A DNA stretch of 64,000 nucleotides from Acidobacteriota bacterium (GCA_028874215.1 JAPPLF010000097.1:20004-84003), one strand, 5' to 3'. Counted from the stretch's first letter, positions 34,454 through 44,650 are shown. A program made the numbers and translations. Notes: generated from the sequence alone by a model not told the origin.

Positions 34454-36619
34454 TCACCGCAGGGGATTGCCACTGCCTGCCTTGACCTCGCTCGCCGAGA
34501 CCGGAGAAGCTTCTTGCGGCGAGCGGGTACGATCTCTTGCAGGAGTCAGCTGTTGGAGGATCTCAAGCCGCCGGAACGACAATTCCAGTCTTCCGGCATC
34601 CCGATAGGCCAGGGCCAACTGGTAGTGGGCGGATTCGGACAACGGGTCCAGTTCGAGCGCACGGCGGAAGGCTTGGATTGCCTCTTCGAAGCGTTCTTGA
34701 GCCCGATAGACTCGTCCGCGCAATAGATAGATATCCGGGTCGCTCGCCCGAATTTGCTCCGCTTCGTCCAGCTCTGCCAGCACCTGAACGAAGTAAGGCT
34801 TTCCCTTACGGAAGAGGAAGCCGGCCAACGCCGTCGAGACCATCACATCCGGGGGTGGACGCTCATTCCTGGTTTGGAGGACTTGAATGGCCTCATCCAC
34901 TTGTCCCATGGATTCGTAGGCCTGAGCCAGAGGCATATAGGCCTCCACCTGAGCAGCGTTCCGCGCGATCAATTGGCGGAGAATAGCCGTAGCCCGTTCA
35001 TATTCACCCGCAGCACTATAAGTGCGTCCGAGGTGCAACACGAGATCCGTCGAATCGGGTATTGTCTTGCACCCTCGCTCCAGAACCTCAATGGCCTCTG
35101 TGAACTCCTGTCCCTCCCGAAATAATTCAGCCAGAACCAGATAGTTCCTTCCGATCCCAGGAGCCAGTCTCACCCCCAACTGGAGATGTTCGATTGCCTT
35201 TTGCTTCTGTTTGGTGTTGAGATAGCTGATCCCAGCCACAGTGGCTGCAGCCCCCTTCAGATCTGGCCTCACCGCTTCATTCTTCAGGATCTCAAGGGCA
35301 TGGCGAAGGGCGTCCGAGTAAGCTCCGCCCTGGCTTTGCAAAATCGCCATATTCAGTTTGGCTTCCGGAGCGGAATGAATCTCGGTTTCTCCCCTTAAGA
35401 ACTGGCCTAAGGCCAGATCCTGCTCCTGCTGCTCATATAGAAACTGCCCTAGTTCCAGGTGGATCGCCTTTCGAGGGAGGTTCAGACGGGAAAGGCGACG
35501 AAGGTAGTGGCGGGCTTTTCCCTTATCGCCACCCAGGACGCTCAGCTTGACCAAGTCCGAGAGAAACAGCGGGTGGTCCGGGCTCAGGGCCAACAGCCGG
35601 CTCATAAACTGCTGAGCTGTCGAGGACTCGACCCCTTCAACCAGAGCCGACACCACCCGATCATGGACTTCGGGCGAGCCAGCGCCGGCCATCAATACCT
35701 TCTTTAGCACGGCCAGCCCATCCCGAGTGCGGCCGAGCCCCAGACGAACCGAGCCCAGGAGGAGATGGTTTTCCAAATTTTCAGCTTCCTGCGCGAGGGC
35801 TTTCTGGATTTCCCGCTCCGCAGCCGCATAGTCTTTCCGGCCCAGATTGACACGCGTCAGCAGGCGATGAAAATCAGGATGACCCGAGAGTTGAGGGCGC
35901 AGCGCAATCAGCAGGTCTCCTGTCTCCTGAAATTTGTCCAGTTGTAGCCAAGCTTCCCCCAGCACCAGCGCGTAAGCCGGCTGCGAGGAATCGAGCTGGT
36001 GAGCCCTCCACAATCTGGCCGCGGCCTCTTCGTAAAAACCCGCACCCAGCAAGACCGCTCCCAGACGACCCAGAATCGGCGCATGGTCTTGATATTGACG
36101 CGAAATCCTCTCGACCTTTTCGAAACCCTGCAGAATCTTCTGTTCATCCAGATCGATCTGCAGTTCCAGCAAGTCCAGTCGAAGATCGCTGGAAACCAGA
36201 CCTCTGCCGCGCGAAATGGTTTGCCGGGCCACTCGAAACTCCTGCAGCGAGGCTTCGATCTGTGCCCGTGCCACCAGGATGTCGATCGTCGATGGGGACA
36301 AGGTCTCGGCCGTCTTCAGGCACGTGTAAGCTTCTGCAAAACGACCCGCAGCGGCGAGAGTGATGCCGAGACGGAACTGGGCATCCGCACTGTCAGGCCT
36401 CAGACGGGTTGCCTCTTGAAACTGATCCGCTGCCTCACGGAGACGGTTCTGATTGAATGCTGACTGCCCCTCCTGCATCACAGAGACAAATCGATCGTCA
36501 CTTTGTCCCGAGTGCGATCCTGCTTGAGGGAAACCGCTCGATCCCACAGGGGCGGACAGGCCTCGACCCCCGATCAGAACCCCCAGCAAAATAAACAGGA
36601 GTGCCCTTCTTGCAGCCAT
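34454..36619 (-). CDS. Large exported TPR-repeat protein
   Basis: About 721 residues from ATG 36619, where the signal peptide begins (AARRALLFILLGVLIGG). The rest is a long TPR solenoid of roughly 18 units (NRLREAADQFQEATRLRPD, EAYMPLAQAYESMGQVDEAI, AHYQLALAYRDAGR). No catalytic domain. An in-frame ATG at 36664 would overlap the upstream molybdoenzyme gene by 19 bases and is an alternative. The two genes are 26 bases apart and probably cotranscribed, so the TPR protein may serve in assembly or docking of the enzyme. Confidence 0.8.
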   Translation of the reverse strand: MAARRALLFILLGVLIGGRGLSAPVGSSGFPQAGSHSGQSDDRFVSVMQEGQSAFNQNRLREAADQFQEATRLRPDSADAQFRLGITLAAAGRFAEAYTCLKTAETLSPSTIDILVARAQIEASLQEFRVARQTISRGRGLVSSDLRLDLLELQIDLDEQKILQGFEKVERISRQYQDHAPILGRLGAVLLGAGFYEEAAARLWRAHQLDSSQPAYALVLGEAWLQLDKFQETGDLLIALRPQLSGHPDFHRLLTRVNLGRKDYAAAEREIQKALAQEAENLENHLLLGSVRLGLGRTRDGLAVLKKVLMAGAGSPEVHDRVVSALVEGVESSTAQQFMSRLLALSPDHPLFLSDLVKLSVLGGDKGKARHYLRRLSRLNLPRKAIHLELGQFLYEQQEQDLALGQFLRGETEIHSAPEAKLNMAILQSQGGAYSDALRHALEILKNEAVRPDLKGAAATVAGISYLNTKQKQKAIEHLQLGVRLAPGIGRNYLVLAELFREGQEFTEAIEVLERGCKTIPDSTDLVLHLGRTYSAAGEYERATAILRQLIARNAAQVEAYMPLAQAYESMGQVDEAIQVLQTRNERPPPDVMVSTALAGFLFRKGKPYFVQVLAELDEAEQIRASDPDIYLLRGRVYRAQERFEEAIQAFRRALELDPLSESAHYQLALAYRDAGRLELSFRRLEILQQLTPARDRTRSPQEASPVSASEVKAGSGNPLR

Positions 36620-36645
36620 ATTCAACCGCTCGCAGCTCAATCGAT

Positions 36646-37773
36646 TTAAACCACCGTACATTTCACCGGGAAACAGCTGTTCAGCTCGTAGCCGTCCCGG
36701 CGATTGGGGTCTCGGGTGAGAGGTTGGTGATTTCCCGCTCGGTCCCATGCCCGGCTGAGGAGCACGTGTTGGCCGCTGCCGGCTTCCCATGCACAGCGCC
36801 ACCGCACCCACGTGAAGGGGAGAGGCTTCGACTCGAGCTCGGTCGGATTCCAAGTGCGGCCTCCATCGAAGCTGACTTCGACTCCTTCGACCTCGCTGGC
36901 TCCCGACCAGGCAAATCCCCACACCGTATGGCGGCCCGGAGGCCAACGGCTTTCGTGGACTGGAACGGCGATCCTCGACTTGATGAGAAGACTGGACACC
37001 CGGGACGTGATCACTCCTCCCTCAGCAGTTCCCACCTCTCTCAGGTAAAGCCGGTCCATTCCACTCGAGTAGAAGGCGTCCGGACGATCCTCCTCTTTGA
37101 GGATCACAATGCGGCTCAACCATTTGACCGAATCGGTAGCATAGTGTCCGGGAACCAGGGCGCGTGCGGGAAATCCGTGTTCTGACGGAAGAAATCGGCC
37201 GTTCATTTTGAATGCCACCAGGGTCTCAGGAGCCATACACTTTCTGAGAGGGACGATCCGGGTAAAAGGATAGCTCGGAAGCGACGGCCCCAGACTTCCG
37301 GAATCAGCTCCTTGGAGCAGGACCCTAGAGGCCCCTTCCCTAACACCCGCTCTACGCAGCAGGTCGGACACCATCACTCCTTCCCACAGAGCGTTGCTGG
37401 CGGCAAGGTTGTCGCCTCCGAGGTCGAACCCAGCACACTCCAGAACCGCCTCCAACCGTGTGATCTCGGCCTCGAGCAAATCACTCATCTGAATCTCAAA
37501 TGGACGGGCGACATGGCCTTCGACCCGAAGCCTCCAGCTCTGCAACGACAGATTCGGCTCCGGGAAATGGCTGCGAACAAAAAAGAGATCGTTGGGAGTC
37601 AGCCTCCCTTCGACTGCCCGAAGGGTCGTGGACCCCAATATTGGCTGCCCGCGCAGGGATCGAGTCCACGGGGCCATCACCAAGCCAGACAGGATGGTGA
37701 ACCAAGTCCGGCGGGGCAACGCTTCTGAAATCGGTCGCGATTCCAGTTGACTCAAATTCCTACGCTTCGTCAT
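36646..37773 (-). CDS. Sulfite oxidase-type molybdopterin oxidoreductase
   Basis: 375 residues from ATG 37773. A twin-arginine-like N-terminus (PRRTWFTILSGLVM) suggests Tat export of a folded cofactor protein. The molybdopterin-binding domain contains LTPNDLFFVRSHFP, the cofactor cysteine in VLECAGFD, and the FPARALVPGHYATDSVKWL segment. The C-terminal immunoglobulin-like dimerisation domain includes GVEVSFDGGRTW. There is no heme domain. The usual CAGN is CAGF here. It probably oxidises sulfite or a related sulfur substrate in the periplasm. The start is uncertain because the best AGGAGG is about 16 bases upstream. Confidence 0.85.
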   Translation of the reverse strand: MTKRRNLSQLESRPISEALPRRTWFTILSGLVMAPWTRSLRGQPILGSTTLRAVEGRLTPNDLFFVRSHFPEPNLSLQSWRLRVEGHVARPFEIQMSDLLEAEITRLEAVLECAGFDLGGDNLAASNALWEGVMVSDLLRRAGVREGASRVLLQGADSGSLGPSLPSYPFTRIVPLRKCMAPETLVAFKMNGRFLPSEHGFPARALVPGHYATDSVKWLSRIVILKEEDRPDAFYSSGMDRLYLREVGTAEGGVITSRVSSLLIKSRIAVPVHESRWPPGRHTVWGFAWSGASEVEGVEVSFDGGRTWNPTELESKPLPFTWVRWRCAWEAGSGQHVLLSRAWDRAGNHQPLTRDPNRRDGYELNSCFPVKCTVV

Positions 37774-38245
37774 CGGCCGCTCTGACGCGCCTCCTGTCTT
37801 CTGAGAACCGTCCTTCCGAATTAGCAGAACATGGAGAAGTAATTCCAACGATAGCAAAAACTTCTCCCGGGGACGTACCGGCTCTGCTGTAACATGGAGA
37901 TGTGGCTTATCATCGCGCCTTCGTCGACGAAGAACCGGGATCATGGACGGGATCCGGAGATGCTCCAGACGAAGAAGGGAAAACAGTGGAATTTCAGGAG
38001 GAAGGCGCTACTCGATGCTGCGCGGAACTCTCACCACGGACTTTTCGACTGCGGCGCCTTCAGCCTGACTCTGGGTTTTGAGGTCTTGCGGGGAACGCCC
38101 ACCAAAGCGTCCCGATTCCAGCCCAAGAATCGGACTTCCCGCATTGGTCCTGGCTCGTGTGGTAAGAGCGCTAAGGGGTTGCGACTTGCATCGTAGTTTC
38201 AGTATCGTGGAGAATATATAATTTATATTTTGGAGACGAAGCGGC
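37774..38245. other. Divergent intergenic region with candidate promoter
   Basis: No credible gene in 472 bases. An AT-rich block at 38213-38230 contains TATAAT (38217-38222), a perfect -10, 24 bases before the FAD oxidoreductase ATG and followed by GGAG (38232-38235). A matching -35 is not evident. Frames of about 100 codons here show no family-like sequence. Confidence 0.45.
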
Positions 38246-39427
38246 ATGGGGACGAGTAGAACAACCGATATCATCATCATTGGTGCTGGCGTGTATGGTT
38301 GCAGTGTCGCATACAATCTGGCCAAGAACGGCGCTAGGAATGTGGTGCTCCTTGAACGTAAGGCGATTTGCTCGGGAGGCACGGGGAAATCTTGCGCCGC
38401 CTCGCGCACCCACTATTCGATCCAGGCAAACCTCATCCATGCCGTCGAAAGCTTGAAGATATTCGAGGATTTCCCCGAGATCGTTGGCGGCGATGCCGGT
38501 TTTCGCCGTACGGGCTACTTGATCCTTGGCCCAGAGGGATACGGCGAACCGATGCAGGCCGTGTTTCGCAGACAAAATGAATATGGTATCGACACCCAGA
38601 CAGTCTCGCGTGATGAAGCCGCGCGGATCCACCCTCTGCTCTATCTCGACGATGTTGACGTCATCGGCTACGACACACGTGGCGGTTACTGCGATCCCTA
38701 CTTGACCACGACGTCTTACGCTCGGCGCGCTCAAGAGCTAGGGGTGACCATACAGACCAATACTCCGGTGACCGGCATCCGCCTTAATGGGGAAGTAAAG
38801 ACCGTCCAGACTCCCCGCGGCGACTTCGAATGCTCGATAGTAATTCTGGCCGCTGGTCCGTGGACCCAGGTGCTCGGGCAAATGATCGGTGTCGAGTTTC
38901 CTTATGTCGTTAGCCGGCACAAAGTCATCACGCTAAAAAGCGATCAACCCTACCAATACGACTGGCCCATTGTGAAAGACCTGACGACGCCTGACAAAAT
39001 ATATCTTCGATCGGACAGCGGAGGAACGGTGCTCATCGGCACGGGTGACCACGGTGACCCGATTGACGATCCGGATTCCCTAACCGACCATGTCGATCAA
39101 GCGCACATCGCCCGCATCGACGCCTTGATTTCCAAACGGATGCCTGAGTTTTTCGCCAAGGCAGAATGCACGGCAACCTGGACCGGCCCTTACGATATTA
39201 CCCCCGATTGGAACCCGCTGGTGGGCCCGGTACCGGGCCTGGAGGATATTTACGTTGCCGTTGGGTTCAGCGGCCACGGCTTCAAGCTGGCCCCGACGAT
39301 TGGCGAAGCTTTGGCTCAGAGCGTGCTTGGCCTGGAACCTCGAGTGCCCATCAGCGAGTACTCCATGACACGCTTGAGCCAGGGAGAAGCGCTACACGGC
39401 GCATACGGGATTGGCTCAATTTCGTAG
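38246..39427 (+). CDS. FAD-dependent oxidoreductase (DAO family, sarcosine-oxidase-like)
   Basis: 393 residues. The dinucleotide-binding GAGVYGCSVAYNLAKNG is at about 13-29 with the acidic strand end LLERK. SGGTGKSCAASRTHYS matches the region after the FAD site of sarcosine oxidase beta/glycine oxidase-like enzymes, and the C-terminal GFSGHGFKLAP closes the FAD site. It oxidises a secondary amine or amino acid to an imine. No signal peptide. Codon use looks less GC-biased than in its neighbours and its function is unrelated, so transfer is possible but not computed. It is convergent with the CRTAC1 gene 17 bases away. Confidence 0.88.
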   Translation: MGTSRTTDIIIIGAGVYGCSVAYNLAKNGARNVVLLERKAICSGGTGKSCAASRTHYSIQANLIHAVESLKIFEDFPEIVGGDAGFRRTGYLILGPEGYGEPMQAVFRRQNEYGIDTQTVSRDEAARIHPLLYLDDVDVIGYDTRGGYCDPYLTTTSYARRAQELGVTIQTNTPVTGIRLNGEVKTVQTPRGDFECSIVILAAGPWTQVLGQMIGVEFPYVVSRHKVITLKSDQPYQYDWPIVKDLTTPDKIYLRSDSGGTVLIGTGDHGDPIDDPDSLTDHVDQAHIARIDALISKRMPEFFAKAECTATWTGPYDITPDWNPLVGPVPGLEDIYVAVGFSGHGFKLAPTIGEALAQSVLGLEPRVPISEYSMTRLSQGEALHGAYGIGSIS

Positions 39428-39444
39428 TGACGTGGCATCGTCTG

Positions 39445-41133
39445 TTAGCGTAAAGTTCCCGGTTTGGTCGCGGTGCTTCCTTCTTCCAGAAAAATCAGTT
39501 GCCGGGGTTGGACGTTGTAAAGAGAATCGCGGACCCCGCTGGGCCAGGAAACAGTTACTTCGAGAGGGCCCTCATACTCGCCCAGGCCAAAATGCGCCCG
39601 ATAGTCACTGGCCGCAAGATAGCTTCCGGAGGACGTGACCTGAGCTGACAAGCGTTTCGGACCGGCTTGGAGCTCCACAAGAGCTCCGAATCCGTTTCGG
39701 TTGGATTGCTTGCCGATCAGTCTCAATTGTAACCAGGGATTTCGGTTGCCCCCCTCATTGCGAAGCAGTTGCGGGCTTCCACCACAATTGCTGACCAGTA
39801 CATCGAGGTCTCCATCATTGTCGTAGTCCGCCCATGCCAGACCGCGGCTGACCTGAGGAGCCTTCAACGCCTTACCCCGTATGGAAGTCACGTCCTGGAA
39901 ACGAGCGGCCACGTTCTCCAGGAGGACTTTCGGCTGCCGATACGTTGCTCCGGTCCGGACCTTCTCGGCGTTGTCCAGGACGTGGCCGTTGGCGACCAAG
40001 AGATCCAAGTCGGCATCGTTGTCCACGTCCACCATGGCCAAGCCGAACCCTACATATGGCCGGGTGGGAATCTGAACTCCGGTCCGGGAACTCATGTCCT
40101 CGAAGTAACCGTCCCCGCGGTTTCTATATAGCGCCAGATATTCCCGATCGAAATTGGTCACCCCAATGTCGAGGAATCCGTCACCGTTGTAGTCGGCGGC
40201 CACGGTTCCCATGCCCGCCTGCTGTTCGCCATTCTCCCCACGAGCCGTGCCCGACAACAATCCTATCTCGGAGAAGGTTCCGTCGCCCTCGTTCTTGAAA
40301 AGAAAATTGTCAACACTATCGTTGGCTACGTAAACGTCAACCAAGCCGTCCCGATTGTAGTCAACCGGAGCCACGCCCAAACCCTTGCCGCTTGGCAGGG
40401 CGATGCCGGCCTCTTGACTGACGTCGGAAAAGGCCCCCTTGCCGTCATTTCGGTACAAGACATCGGAGACGCCGTTGTAAGGTGATTTGCAGTAGGAAAC
40501 GAGGGATGCATAACGGCAGATCTCATAGTTCTCAAACGAATGATCAAGGTAGCTGGCCACATAAATGTCCAAGTCACCGTCATTGTCATAGTCAAGGAAC
40601 GCGGCACTGGTACTCCAACGGCCATCGCCTCCGACCCCCGCCGCCTGTGTCACATTTCCAAAGGTTCCGTTCCCATGGTTGCGATAAAGGAGATCCGGCC
40701 CGCCAAAATGGGTTAGAAAAAGATCGTCAAAGCCATCGTTGTCGTAATCTCCTACGGCGACCCCCATTCCATAAAACTGATTCGCCTCAATTCCTGAAGC
40801 AGTTACCCGCTGGAAGGTCCCGTCTCCGTGGTTCCGATACAGGACGTGATCGAAGGAGAGACTCTGGTCAGACCCAGGAGTCCAGCCGCCGTTGACAAGA
40901 ATAATGTCCAAGTGGCCATCGGCATCGAAATCCAGAAAGCCGCAGCCCGATCCCATGGTTTCGACGACGTATTTGTTGGGCGATGGTGAATTTCGGTGGA
41001 TGAAACTGATCCCGGCGTTTGCGGTCACGTCCAAAAATTTGATGGAGGAATCGGTGGACTGCGACAGACCCAATACTCCGGAGGAACCTAGAGCGAGAAT
41101 GAACGCGCCTACAGCCAACACATGCTGCTTCAT
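39445..41133 (-). CDS. Exported FG-GAP/VCBS protein with ASPIC/UnbV domain (CRTAC1 type)
   Basis: 562 residues: signal peptide (about 1-24, ending VLGLS), about seven FG-GAP blades with calcium-loop motifs (LDFDADGHLDIIL, GDYDNDGFDDLFL, VDVDNDADLDLLV), a C-x8-C pair in the loop before VLYRN (EIC...YC), and a C-terminal ASPIC/UnbV domain (SNRNGFGALVELQ, RAHFGLGEYEG, VSWPSG). It matches the 7100 and 57280 proteins over its whole length. No TPR partner is adjacent. A surface binding role is expected; function unknown. Confidence 0.88.
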   Translation of the reverse strand: MKQHVLAVGAFILALGSSGVLGLSQSTDSSIKFLDVTANAGISFIHRNSPSPNKYVVETMGSGCGFLDFDADGHLDIILVNGGWTPGSDQSLSFDHVLYRNHGDGTFQRVTASGIEANQFYGMGVAVGDYDNDGFDDLFLTHFGGPDLLYRNHGNGTFGNVTQAAGVGGDGRWSTSAAFLDYDNDGDLDIYVASYLDHSFENYEICRYASLVSYCKSPYNGVSDVLYRNDGKGAFSDVSQEAGIALPSGKGLGVAPVDYNRDGLVDVYVANDSVDNFLFKNEGDGTFSEIGLLSGTARGENGEQQAGMGTVAADYNGDGFLDIGVTNFDREYLALYRNRGDGYFEDMSSRTGVQIPTRPYVGFGLAMVDVDNDADLDLLVANGHVLDNAEKVRTGATYRQPKVLLENVAARFQDVTSIRGKALKAPQVSRGLAWADYDNDGDLDVLVSNCGGSPQLLRNEGGNRNPWLQLRLIGKQSNRNGFGALVELQAGPKRLSAQVTSSGSYLAASDYRAHFGLGEYEGPLEVTVSWPSGVRDSLYNVQPRQLIFLEEGSTATKPGTLR

Positions 41134-41575
41134 CTATTCCGTATGCCTTACGGAGCGAAATTACGCCCGCACCTAAACAAGCCAACCATGGGGGCCATCA
41201 ATTTGTTGCTCGTCGAACATGGGATTCCCCCCACAGAAAGGAAATCTTCCGACCTACAGAGTCTCTCGTCAGCTGTCCGGCGACAGCAACGGTACCTTCT
41301 GGAGGCAACCTCTTAGATCGATCACGACATCGGATCGACCGTTCACAGGACCCTATTGTTCATAATGCATGGACACCTCTTGGAGCAACTGGTAGTTACC
41401 ACCTGCAGCGGAACCACGCCGAACACAATATTGATCCCAGGCTCCATCGATAGGTTCAAGCCGGATCCCGAGTCCTTTAGAAATTGTGGTCTGCTCCATT
41501 GATTTGTCGGAAACAGCGATCAATCAGACACAGCGGGGATACTCATAGGCCGGCATTCGCCAAATCCCAGAGGGA
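41134..41575. other. Divergent intergenic region without a gene
   Basis: 442 bases between the CRTAC1 gene (minus) and the GWxTD gene (plus). No RNA gene, repeat or family-like frame was recognised; it presumably holds both promoters. Confidence 0.35.
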
Positions 41576-43282
41576 ATGATCTCTGTTATCCGGAGGCGGC
41601 GGGGGGCGTTCGATATCTGGCGAGTCCGCTCACTTGCCGTCTCCCCGCGAACGCTTTTCTGGGTTATACTTCTCGCAGTGATTCCTTCCGTTTTTCGGCC
41701 TTCTCTCTGCGTCGTTTTCCTCATGGGGCCCCTCTCAAGCCTGAATACAGCATGGACAGAAGCTGCTGCTGAGGAGAAAGCAGTCCAGCGTCACGAGGAG
41801 TCCGACGACTATTTCGAGAAGTGGCTAGAGGAGGACGTCGTCTACATCATCAGTGAGGACGAGAAGGAGGTATTCGAGAGCCTTTCCACAGCGCAGGAGA
41901 AGGAGAGGTTCATCGAGCAGTTCTGGTTTCGGAGAGATCCAGATCCTCTTACGGCCGCTAACGAGTTCAAAGAAGAACACTATCGCCGGATCGCCTATGC
42001 CAATGAGAGATTCTCCAGCGGAGATCTTGGATGGTTTACGGATCGGGGCCGAGTTTACATCATCCACGGTCCCCCGGCGCAGATCGAATCCCACCCCGCG
42101 GGAGGAACCTATGAACGGCCCTTTTTCGAAGGAGGTGGTACGACTTCTACATTTCCCTTCGAGATTTGGAGATACCGATACATTGAGGGGATCGGAACGG
42201 ACGTCGTCATAGAGTTTGTCGATCCCACCCTGACCGGGGAATACCGGCTGGCGCTTCGGCCGCAGGAAAAGGATGCCCTACGCTATGTTTCCGGGACCGG
42301 GCTTACCTTCCAGGAGGAGATGGGGCTGGCTTCCAAAGCCGATCGTCATCTTCGCTCCTACACCGACTTCGGGTCGCAGAGAATCAGGGATCGTCCCTTC
42401 GCTCGATACGAGACCTATGTTCAGATCCAGCGTGCGACACCCATCAAGTACCGTGACCTGAAGGGCCTCGTGGATGTCGACGTGACCTTTGATAACCTGC
42501 CGTTTTCTCACCGAGTGGATTACTTCGGCCTCAACGACGAGTTGGTTTTGGTGCTGCTCAGTGCCGAGCTTGAAACCCGGGAACTCACGTTTGACCAGGA
42601 AACAATGAACCGTCGAGCCCGGGTAGCGATTTACGGAATCGTGACCAGTCTGTCCAATCGGATCGCCGGTGAGTTCGAAACGGAGCTTGTTGCAAGGTGG
42701 GAAGCGCACCGCGACCGCTATGCCTTTCAGAGAATTCTTGTCTTGGAAAGGACGGGCAGATACAAGCTGGGTCTAGTGATCAGGGACCTGAACAGCGGAA
42801 AGACCGGGGTCCGGCGCCTGGGTCTGATTCCACCTCGTCCAGAATCCGACCTGACAGCGAGTTCCGTTTTTCTCTCCAAGTCCGTCAGGCAACTCGAAGA
42901 AGTCCCCGATCAGGAAAAAATGTTTGTTCTGGGCGACTTGCATATCCGACCCAGCCTGGACAACGTCTTTGGTCCCTCGGATCAGCTCTACCACTACGTT
43001 CAGGTTTACAACTTCGCGTTCGATCAAGCGACGATGCTCCCTTCTCTCAAGCTGGAATATGAAATCCGACGGGAGGACCGACCAGTATTGAAGGTGATTG
43101 AAGAACAGGGAAAATCCATTCAGTTCGTCTCTTCTCAGCGCGTCGTTCTGCTGCAGCCGTTCTCTCTGAGCAAGCTGCAGGCAGGCCCCTACAAGATCGC
43201 TTTGACGGTCACGGATTTGATCGGCGAAGGCGAGGTTCAAGTCACGGACCATTTTGAAGTGACCCCCAAGACCCCCGGTTGA
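41576..43282 (+). CDS. GWxTD-domain protein, exported
   Basis: 568 residues. A long basic N-terminus leads to a hydrophobic segment (TLFWVILLAVIPSVF, about 27-41). The GWxTD domain follows: FIEQFWFRRDPDPLTAANEF, then YANERF and GWFTDRGRVYIIHGPP (about 158-173). The C-terminal half has the beta-rich part seen in family members from Acidobacteriota. Function is unknown; such proteins are common in Acidobacteriota and Bacteroidota genomes, often next to FG-GAP or TPR genes as here. The first ATG has only a short GAGGGA spacing, so the start is not firm. Confidence 0.85.
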   Translation: MISVIRRRRGAFDIWRVRSLAVSPRTLFWVILLAVIPSVFRPSLCVVFLMGPLSSLNTAWTEAAAEEKAVQRHEESDDYFEKWLEEDVVYIISEDEKEVFESLSTAQEKERFIEQFWFRRDPDPLTAANEFKEEHYRRIAYANERFSSGDLGWFTDRGRVYIIHGPPAQIESHPAGGTYERPFFEGGGTTSTFPFEIWRYRYIEGIGTDVVIEFVDPTLTGEYRLALRPQEKDALRYVSGTGLTFQEEMGLASKADRHLRSYTDFGSQRIRDRPFARYETYVQIQRATPIKYRDLKGLVDVDVTFDNLPFSHRVDYFGLNDELVLVLLSAELETRELTFDQETMNRRARVAIYGIVTSLSNRIAGEFETELVARWEAHRDRYAFQRILVLERTGRYKLGLVIRDLNSGKTGVRRLGLIPPRPESDLTASSVFLSKSVRQLEEVPDQEKMFVLGDLHIRPSLDNVFGPSDQLYHYVQVYNFAFDQATMLPSLKLEYEIRREDRPVLKVIEEQGKSIQFVSSQRVVLLQPFSLSKLQAGPYKIALTVTDLIGEGEVQVTDHFEVTPKTPG

Positions 43283-43363
43283 GCGCGCTCCTCCTCCTCG
43301 CGGCTTGTGTCCGGGTGGCCAAATCAGCTTGGCTGCGTCTCCCAGGAGGTGCCCACTCGGAAA

Positions 43364-44617
43364 TCACGAGTTCCCTTTCTCCAACCATATTTCGTCAAAG
43401 AGACTCACGTAGATCCCAGATGGGTTCACCCGGCCCTCCACCTTTTCGGTGGAGTAGCCGTAGTAGGCACACAGGATCGTGCCGTCCTCCAATTGCGTGG
43501 CCTGCGGATATCCAATGTCGGAATTGCCCGGTTCCCACACGCGCAGTTCCTTCATCGTCTTTAGATCCCAGCTTCTGCCTTCATCTCGACTCAAGATCGC
43601 CCTGACCGAAAAAGGGGGACGACGATGGCCATAAACCAGCAGCAACGCTCCGCTTTGCAAACGCTTCAGGTAGGCGGGATGACCCCACACGAGCGTCCTG
43701 ACAGGACGGCTCCAGGTCAAGCCGTTGTCATGTGATTCCGCCTGGTAGAGATAATCCCACCGGGCATACCGATCATGACGCGATTCCGGCTTCGTGACCG
43801 CGCGAGGCCGGTCGACGCGCAACAGGGCCAACACCTTCCCGTTGGGGCCGGCCAGGATACCGGGCTCTCCCCACCAGAAAGGGTGGGGGTTGGGAATATG
43901 TGAAAAATAGCGCCAGGATCGACCCTCGTCTTCACTGCGCAGGAAAACGGAGGTCCCTCGCATTCCAGCTCCACCGTAGGACTGGCTGTACGCGGACCCG
44001 GCAGCCAGCAGAGCGCCGTCGCTGGTCCGGTCCATGGTGTGGAACTTAAAGTTTGGATAGGGCCCCACATCCGTCAGGGGTACGGCTTGCACCGAAGGCA
44101 AACCGTTCGAGTACGGCATCCAGCCCACCTGCCCCTTTTGGATCAGGGCATAGGAGAGCACGTGGGATCTCATGAAGGTGATGGTAACCATGCCGCCGTC
44201 GTGGAGAGGCTCGCCATAGGACGCATCGATTATCTTGCCGACCCAGGGAGGGCGGTCGGTCGTCACCCAGTTATGGCCTCCGTCGTCCGAGATCGACCAG
44301 TGATGAACGGACACGGAATGATAGTGGTGGTGAGTCTGCAGATTCTGGAGCTTGTCGATCTCTGCCATGCCATAGGACAGAACGATCTGTTTCGGGGTCA
44401 GGATCACCTGCGGGGCGTTGGCGAAGTATCCCAGGCTGCGCCGCGGCGTACCAAGCGGCGGTGTGCAGACGGCCACATTCACCTTGGTGCCTGGTGGACG
44501 CCCGGAGGGTTCCTGTTCAATAGGGGCGGAAGCCGGACCAGAGGCGAACGCCCTGTGGCCGGCCAGCGTCGCGCCAGCGGCAGTCCCCACAAAACCTCGA
44601 CGGGTGATTCGACTCAT
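43364..44617 (-). CDS. Sialidase-fold BNR-repeat protein, Tat-exported
   Basis: 417 residues from ATG 44617 (GGAGG seven bases upstream; the ATG at 44623 is too close to it). A Tat signal (SRITRRGFVGTAAGATLAG) precedes the propeller. Asp boxes: SDDGGHNW, SEDEGRSW, SHDNGLTW and SRDEGRSW. Conserved YGHRRPPF and GYPQATQLEDG are shared with the protein at 22100. Canonical sialidase residues are not all identifiable, so specificity is open. The stop is 81 bases from the convergent GWxTD gene. The next gene upstream (33 bases) is another BNR protein on the same strand. Confidence 0.85.
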   Translation of the reverse strand: MSRITRRGFVGTAAGATLAGHRAFASGPASAPIEQEPSGRPPGTKVNVAVCTPPLGTPRRSLGYFANAPQVILTPKQIVLSYGMAEIDKLQNLQTHHHYHSVSVHHWSISDDGGHNWVTTDRPPWVGKIIDASYGEPLHDGGMVTITFMRSHVLSYALIQKGQVGWMPYSNGLPSVQAVPLTDVGPYPNFKFHTMDRTSDGALLAAGSAYSQSYGGAGMRGTSVFLRSEDEGRSWRYFSHIPNPHPFWWGEPGILAGPNGKVLALLRVDRPRAVTKPESRHDRYARWDYLYQAESHDNGLTWSRPVRTLVWGHPAYLKRLQSGALLLVYGHRRPPFSVRAILSRDEGRSWDLKTMKELRVWEPGNSDIGYPQATQLEDGTILCAYYGYSTEKVEGRVNPSGIYVSLFDEIWLEKGNS

Positions 44618-44650
44618 GATCATGCCTCCTTTCGCGACGGGAAGGGTGAG

